Below the pieces are notes generated by a model. That model saw only the letters and a list, made by a program, of their open reading frames with translations, did no database searches and was not told where the DNA came from. Made by a program: the position numbers and the translations under genes. From Paramarasmius palmivorus (taxonomy: Eukaryota; Basidiomycota; Agaricomycetes; Agaricales; Marasmiaceae), in the NCBI GenBank assembly GCA_037176845.1, contig JAYKXP010000182.1, positions 1-64,000 on the forward strand: 64,000 bases of DNA. The letters are read 5' to 3'. Positions 59,483 to 64,000 of the stretch are shown piece after piece. Numbering within the stretch: position 1 is the stretch's first letter; every line of letters starts with the position of its first letter.

Positions 59483-60140
59483 CTGGCTGGTGGGGGTTGG
59501 TCAACGTCGTCGTGGACGTTTTTGTTTTTGTATACGTATTCATATCGCATCGCATCGTAGTCTAGAGTGCTGAGAAGCACTATAAAAATATCTCTGCTGT
59601 ACTCGTGCCCTAGTGCACAAATTTTTACATTCAAAAGGTCACTTGGACCTAAAATAAAATGTAGTTCTCGTTTCTGCACTTGTGTGACCCTTGAAAATTA
59701 TCCTAAGTCCTCACTCGACATCGAGTATTCAGCTAGATCGTGTAAGATAGCCTTTTAGGCAGCATTTTGACAATCTAAGTTGCCATCATCAGCCTCTAGC
59801 CGAGTGGAACTTAGTAATTCTCATCAAAAATGCGCTGCATCGGCCGAAAAATACGCGGATTAAGCGTATCCCTCCCCCAAACCAAAAACTTTCAACCTCC
59901 TGGTTGAATTATCTTGCATGGAGTCCACACGATCTCAAGATCCGACGTTGCCAAGTCACCTAGCCACCATATGGTTGCTTATCCTAGCAAAATCCGGTCT
60001 TGTAAAATTTCTCTTGCAATGAGGCACGTCTAGCGATATAAAAAGGAGTCCCGAGTCCTCAGGGCAGTTTTCATCCCTTTCCTTTGGACCTTCATCTCCA
60101 AGCTACTCTCTAGCTGCGTTCCTCATCGTCTATATTCGCA
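59483..60140. repeat. LTR-like remnant with polypurine tract of element Z, and 5' region of gene B
   Basis: No ORF. The tract at 59,871-59,887 reads (minus) TTTTGGTTTGGGGGAGG and is followed by GATACGC. In minus orientation this should be the 3' end of element Z, whose gag-pro-pol starts beyond the right edge. Pyrimidine-rich sequence precedes the gene B start. Confidence 0.45.
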
Positions 60141-60883
60141 ATGGCATCTTCTAAAAAATCCGCCGCTCAAGCTAGTCCCGCTCCAGGTGCCTGGAAGGAT
60201 AAAGCTGCTTGGATTCAAGACACTCTTCGTGAGGTCGGCGCTGCTAAGGACGTTGTCAAGAGTCCTAGCAAGGGTATCCGTGCTGCTGCTGTCAAAGACT
60301 TGATGGATCACTTGGTGCGTCCACCACACTCTTTTCGTTCTTCAGCTCGCTGACTAGATCCCAGCGTCGTCCCCTCAATGTTCATCATGTCGCTCTAGAC
60401 GACGAAGGATACAAGCTATACGGCCAGGCCCTCGATCTCGTGGAGAAGCTATGCGCCCCAGGCGATCTGAACCCTAATGTTCCGCAACTTCTGTCCCTGC
60501 GCAACTTTAAACGCACCATGGACGAGCTGAGGGAACCTCCTCCCCCTAAACCATCCAAGGTTCGTGTCTAGTGACGTCTATTCTTTGTTATATTCTTATG
60601 AGTGACCTCTAGGCCAAATCTCGTCGTCCTAAGTCCGCTCCTACTGTTGAAGACAGTGATGACGCCGACGCTGACGATGAAGTCGTCGAGGTCGTCGACC
60701 ACGATGTCTCAGTACGTCCCTAGTAAACCATTCTTTGTCTATGATCACTCATGGGTACTCTAGATGAAGGAACCCCAGGGTCTATCTGCCTCTATTCACG
60801 CCAAAGGTGCCAAAAAGGCTCGTCTTTCGCATTCCTTTCAACCAGACTACCCACTGAAATTCTTCTCAACCCAAGGTGTATGA
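60141..60883 (+). pseudogene. gene B: truncated relative of gene A, antisense to element Z
   Basis: Exons 60,141-60,314, 60,365-60,559, 60,613-60,711 and 60,764-60,883 are in phase. They give a basic N-terminus, helical segments ('AAWIQDTLREVGAAKDVV', 'GYKLYGQALDLVEKLC'), a Pro/Lys linker and an acidic tract ('DSDDADADDE'), followed by 'KGAKKARLSHSF'. Layout and intron phases mirror gene A's 5' half. No zinc-cluster half follows. The last codons overlap the end of the minus-strand pol ORF (stop at 60,847), so the gene appears joined to element Z pol by a deletion that removed its 3' half. Confidence 0.5.
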
Positions 60884-62094
60884 GGTACTACAGGAAATTT
60901 TACTGGAGGAAAGAACTCCCTCTTGAAAGTTCCACCTTCAGATGCTTCCCAAGCGAAAGCTTTCTCCTGTATTTTCATGAACTCATGCAACAACTTGCGT
61001 TCTTCAGGCCATAGAAAGTCCCCTGCATGGTTCTTCTCTATTATAGCCTTTCTATCTTCAGTATAGCGTTCCCCAGGAGTCCATTCTGATGGAAACTGAG
61101 TAGGTAGGGTAGGTAGCTCGGCTAGAGGATCGCCTGTGATATTGCGTTCCACTCTAAACTCTGCTGGTAAAGTCGTCTTGACAGGTTTCACCTTGACAGC
61201 CACAGGTTTGTACTTATAGACGTCTGCGACTTCATTTACAAGGGTCTCCTTGACTGCAGCTGTAGCTAGCTCATGTTGCTGCGCTAGAGCGTTGCACCTT
61301 TCCCTAAACCATTCTACACCGAACTCCTCGATGTCTTTGCGTAGTCTAGATCTAGCAGTCGGCCCATATATCTTCGTCCAATAATGAATGTAGCCTGGGT
61401 GTAGTTCTTCCATTAAGTGTAACTCCCAGTCTAGATCACTATAAGGCTTCAGTTTCTGAGTTCTAGACTTTCGATCTGTGTCTTCACTTGACATCTCAGA
61501 CATAAGATCACTGTTTCGACTCTGAATATTGTCTAGCAGTGTCTCAACATACTTTTCCGCGAATGAATCAGGTCCAATCTGTTTGAACTCATTCATCATC
61601 ACATACTTAGCATGTACACCATGAACAGGCTTCCAGGCATTTGCAAACTCGTCGTTAGCAATTAATGCCGTTGTTGTTCTAAATGGCAAATGTTTTTCGT
61701 ACCACAGAGCTTTGTACACCGGATCTAGAGCTAAGTCCTCGGTTGCCTTTGTGTCTTTAGACTCTGTGTGAGGTTGGCTGTCATCTAGAGTGGACGTATC
61801 CGTACTCAGATCTTGACGCCATAGGCTATACGTCTTCGTATGCCGTTCCTCAGTATTCTTAAGTAGAGCACCATCATTGGTGTCTGGGCTATTCTGGTTT
61901 AATTCTATATTTTCATTTTCTTTATCATTTTCGTACGCTAGCACAAATGCTTCGGCTAGCTCTTCTTTCACAAAGACCCCATCATCTGGAAGCTTGTAAC
62001 CCTCAATGGACAAGTTTCCCTTCTCATCACAAGCAATCTTCAGCGCCACCTCTCCATAGTCTTTGACTATCTCCTCAAGGGTGTCTGAAAATTT
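60847..62094 (-). CDS. element Z: start of pol (protease-RT linker), truncated
   Basis: An open frame from the -1 shift site at 62,088-62,094 to a stop at 60,847. The first 300 residues are the charged linker typical of agaricomycete Gypsy polyproteins. The end has the recognisable pre-RT block 'NHAGDFLWPEERKLLHEF', 'EKAFAWEASEGGTFKREFF', 'VVPHTPWVEKN'. In intact relatives the reverse transcriptase starts just after this. Here the frame ends three residues on and gene B sequence begins. RT, RNase H and integrase are absent. Confidence 0.75.
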   Translation of the reverse strand, partial: KFSDTLEEIVKDYGEVALKIACDEKGNLSIEGYKLPDDGVFVKEELAEAFVLAYENDKENENIELNQNSPDTNDGALLKNTEERHTKTYSLWRQDLSTDTSTLDDSQPHTESKDTKATEDLALDPVYKALWYEKHLPFRTTTALIANDEFANAWKPVHGVHAKYVMMNEFKQIGPDSFAEKYVETLLDNIQSRNSDLMSEMSSEDTDRKSRTQKLKPYSDLDWELHLMEELHPGYIHYWTKIYGPTARSRLRKDIEEFGVEWFRERCNALAQQHELATAAVKETLVNEVADVYKYKPVAVKVKPVKTTLPAEFRVERNITGDPLAELPTLPTQFPSEWTPGERYTEDRKAIIEKNHAGDFLWPEERKLLHEFMKIQEKAFAWEASEGGTFKREFFPPVKFPVVPHTPWVEKNFSG

Positions 62095-63491
62095 GCCGAC
62101 TCTACTTTAGCATGATTGGTCTCGCTAGACGTACTTGCAGCTTGAGCGTTCTGTTCCATCGGCTCTAGCTTGGGTTCCGTCTCTGTGCGAACCTTCTTGC
62201 CACCTCCTCTAGGATAAGTACCTATGGTACACTTCATCCCACTATTTGGACAGGTAATAGTTACTAACTGATCACCATCCGGAAAGTTCTGTATGGTCGA
62301 TGATGTTAGGACATCAAATGGACGTCCTAGCAGTACTTGAAATGGTGGGTCGTCGACTATATGCACTTGTAAGTACACAGTAATCTCCCCAAACTCAAAA
62401 GGAACATTTCTAGCCAGTCCCTTGGTACGTTTGAGCTGTCCATTCGCACTCTGCATATGCAAAGTGGTACCAGGATCCCAAGTAAGTCCAACACCAACTG
62501 CTACAAGTGTAGACATGACCACTATTTGTGAACCGCAGTCTTTAACATTCTCTATCTCTTCTTTGGAGCCATTTATCCGAGGATAGACGACTCTAAGACC
62601 ATCAGAGTTTCGTCCTACGATCACAATCTTTCTCTTTTCTTCCTGGGACAGATCCTGTTGATATATCTCAACTGGATCCTTGTGTACGATTGCGCCCTTG
62701 GGTAAACTTCCCCTTGGTTCGTCTAGCACTTCATACACGTCCTCTATAGGCAAATCATCCACATCCACAACATACACATCTCCAGTCAAAATCTCTTGAC
62801 TCTCCTCTGGTATAGCTTCGCTGCATTCTACAGCTAGCTCCGCTAAATACGCAGAGGCACGTTTCTTTCTGACACCTTGGTGTCTAAGTTTTCTTAGCAA
62901 AATCTTTCTGACTGCCGGCGAAATGCTCGCTACGTCGTCTAGACTAATGCTTATAGAGTTCCGGAAGAACTGCTCAGCGATATCTTCGTCAGTGCCTTCC
63001 AGACTCGTTTTCTTAGGTAGAGGCTGCTTGTCTAGAGTACTGGGCTCCTTTCTAGCAGCTCCTCCCTTGCGTAACAAATCAGATGTAGACGTATCTGCAC
63101 TGATCTGTCTTGTGGCAGTTATACCACTTTTCTCTAAGACATGATTCTGAGGTATAGGTGGTCTAGCCACCGATTGAACCTTGTCAAAGGGTCTACTTGT
63201 CACTACTTTAGAGAGATCAGGTCCCGATTCGTCATCACCTGAATCTAACTCCTCAATAGTAACTGTAGGTTTTCGACTTAAACCGTCCAGCAGTCTAGCC
63301 GATGATTCTTTATATTTATTCTTTTCTAAAGAGGACAGAGAGGGTATATGCACTTCCATTCGTCGTGACGATGGTCCAGGCTTTGGTCTAGTTGGCTCCG
63401 TTTCGTTTAGGAGTTCCTCAAGGTCTGGCAGGGGTATAGAAGCCTTCTTTGCTTTTCCACCAGTACCTATCCTTGGAATGACTAGTTTTTT
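62067..63491 (-). CDS. element Z: aspartic protease domain ORF (pro)
   Basis: Read in the -1 frame from the heptamer at 63,485-63,491 to TAG at 62,067-62,069. Retroviral-type protease: the active-site loop is 'DCGSQIVVMS' (family form D-x-G-S-Q-I) and the flap/second motif is 'VHIVDDPPFQVLLGRPFD'. 'MQSANGQLKRTKGLARNVPF' between them is characteristic of the agaricomycete Gypsy clade. An acidic N-terminal linker precedes the domain. It ends 20 bases after a second slippery heptamer. Confidence 0.82.
   Translation of the reverse strand, partial: KKLVIPRIGTGGKAKKASIPLPDLEELLNETEPTRPKPGPSSRRMEVHIPSLSSLEKNKYKESSARLLDGLSRKPTVTIEELDSGDDESGPDLSKVVTSRPFDKVQSVARPPIPQNHVLEKSGITATRQISADTSTSDLLRKGGAARKEPSTLDKQPLPKKTSLEGTDEDIAEQFFRNSISISLDDVASISPAVRKILLRKLRHQGVRKKRASAYLAELAVECSEAIPEESQEILTGDVYVVDVDDLPIEDVYEVLDEPRGSLPKGAIVHKDPVEIYQQDLSQEEKRKIVIVGRNSDGLRVVYPRINGSKEEIENVKDCGSQIVVMSTLVAVGVGLTWDPGTTLHMQSANGQLKRTKGLARNVPFEFGEITVYLQVHIVDDPPFQVLLGRPFDVLTSSTIQNFPDGDQLVTITCPNSGMKCTIGTYPRGGGKKVRTETEPKLEPMEQNAQAASTSSETNHAKVESANFQTPLRR
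62088..62094 (-). other. putative -1 ribosomal frameshift heptamer, pro to pol
   Basis: Minus-strand A AAT TTT in the zero frame (X XXY YYZ). The stop TAG at 62,067-62,069 is 18 bases downstream. Shifting by -1 continues exactly into the pol frame. A short perfect hairpin, ATAGTC-AAA-GACTAT, spans the stop. Confidence 0.6.
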
Positions 63492-64000
63492 GAACCTAAG
63501 GACGCAGCTTGACGCGTAGATCGTCTAGCCTTCTCCTCAGCTATCAAAGCCCATGCTTGTGCTACCTTTATAGCTCTATCATCTTCTTCCTCCTCAGAGT
63601 CAATCGCTAGATCTTCAAACTCTTGAGTTGGGACTTCATCTATATCGAAGAGATAACTGTCTGGATGGTATCCTTCCGATCCAGGCCACTTTCTGCGAAC
63701 AGCTATTTCCTCAATGATTTCTTTTCGAGATCGAGTGTCTCCAGGTGCAAGAGAAGGTAGTCTAGATCCGTCGTACATCACTAGACGTCCCCCTTCAGGA
63801 CCTTCCTTCAGCCACTTCAATTCTCTAAATTTCGCTTGGGCAGGACAGTCATTAATAAAATGATCTGGTTTCTTGCACATAAAGCATTCTCTACGTAGCG
63901 GTTGGCCAATCATCGCTGTCCCTGGCTTGCTAGCCATGCCCATAGTTGAGCTAGAGGGAGTTAGAGGTCTTGCCTGAGAATAGGTCGGCGCGCGAGCGGT
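63482..64000 (-). CDS. element Z: gag with CCHC zinc knuckle (5' end outside window)
   Basis: Open from the window edge to TAG at 63,482-63,484. It holds the nucleocapsid knuckle CX2CX4HX4C ('CFMCKKPDHFINDC', about 63,850-63,890). An acidic stretch and a basic tail follow. The frame is open upstream of ATG 63,943, so the true start is outside the window. Confidence 0.82.
   Translation of the reverse strand, partial: TARAPTYSQARPLTPSSSTMGMASKPGTAMIGQPLRRECFMCKKPDHFINDCPAQAKFRELKWLKEGPEGGRLVMYDGSRLPSLAPGDTRSRKEIIEEIAVRRKWPGSEGYHPDSYLFDIDEVPTQEFEDLAIDSEEEEDDRAIKVAQAWALIAEEKARRSTRQAASLGSKN
63485..63491 (-). other. putative -1 ribosomal frameshift heptamer, gag to pro
   Basis: Minus-strand A AAA AAC, in the zero frame, directly followed by the gag stop TAG. 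After a -1 slip the next codon is CTA and the frame runs open through the protease. Confidence 0.7.

Overview
The window looks like nuclear DNA of an agaricomycete (mushroom-forming) basidiomycete. Genes are split by many short introns of about 45-75 bases with GTRNGT donors and YAG acceptors. The recognisable families (KDZ transposase with a CxC2 cluster, fungal TET/JBP dioxygenase, agaricomycete multi-spanning membrane proteins, agaricomycete Ty3/Gypsy gag-pro-pol) are typical of that class. The region is repeat-rich, with few ordinary host genes.

Layout. 1-18.4 kb: three paralogues of an uncharacterised multi-pass membrane protein (M1, M2 on minus; M3 on plus with a nonsense codon), a 495-residue membrane-anchored protein gene, and diverged copies of a dispersed repeat (family R). 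18.5-33.5 kb: mostly decayed sequence holding a 274-base TA-flanked MITE, a probable solo LTR, an inverted-repeat pair, two remnants of a duplicated unknown gene, more R copies, and a gene split by a 936-base TIR element. 33,567-47,141: a 13.6-kb KDZ DNA transposon bounded by inverted, palindrome-containing ends (core ACTTTGCAAAGT). It carries an open 1,079-residue KDZ transposase divergently paired with an open TET/JBP-type 2OG-Fe(II) dioxygenase. It also carries five further genes: a Ser/Thr-rich protein, a protein with two viroplasmin/RNase-H1-N-like domains, a basic coiled protein, an unknown protein with one in-frame TAG, and a 674-residue unknown protein. 47.2-64 kb: an R copy, then nested LTR retrotransposons. 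One has 1,130-base direct LTRs and a minus-strand gag. Another, running off the window end, has gag, protease and the start of pol, with canonical -1 slippery heptamers at both ORF boundaries. Two plus-strand, intron-containing genes lie antisense to these elements. One encodes a Zn2Cys6-like cluster and appears to have been split by the LTR-element insertion.

How it fits together. The KDZ transposase, the predicted 5-methylcytosine oxidase and the cargo genes appear to travel as one unit. Differences between the two LTRs fall mostly at CpG, which suggests that cytosine methylation and deamination act on repeats here, the same chemistry a TET-like enzyme would touch. No rRNA gene, convincing tRNA gene, CRISPR array or bacterial-type feature was seen. 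Gene models were spliced by eye from intron consensus, reading phase and paralogue comparison.
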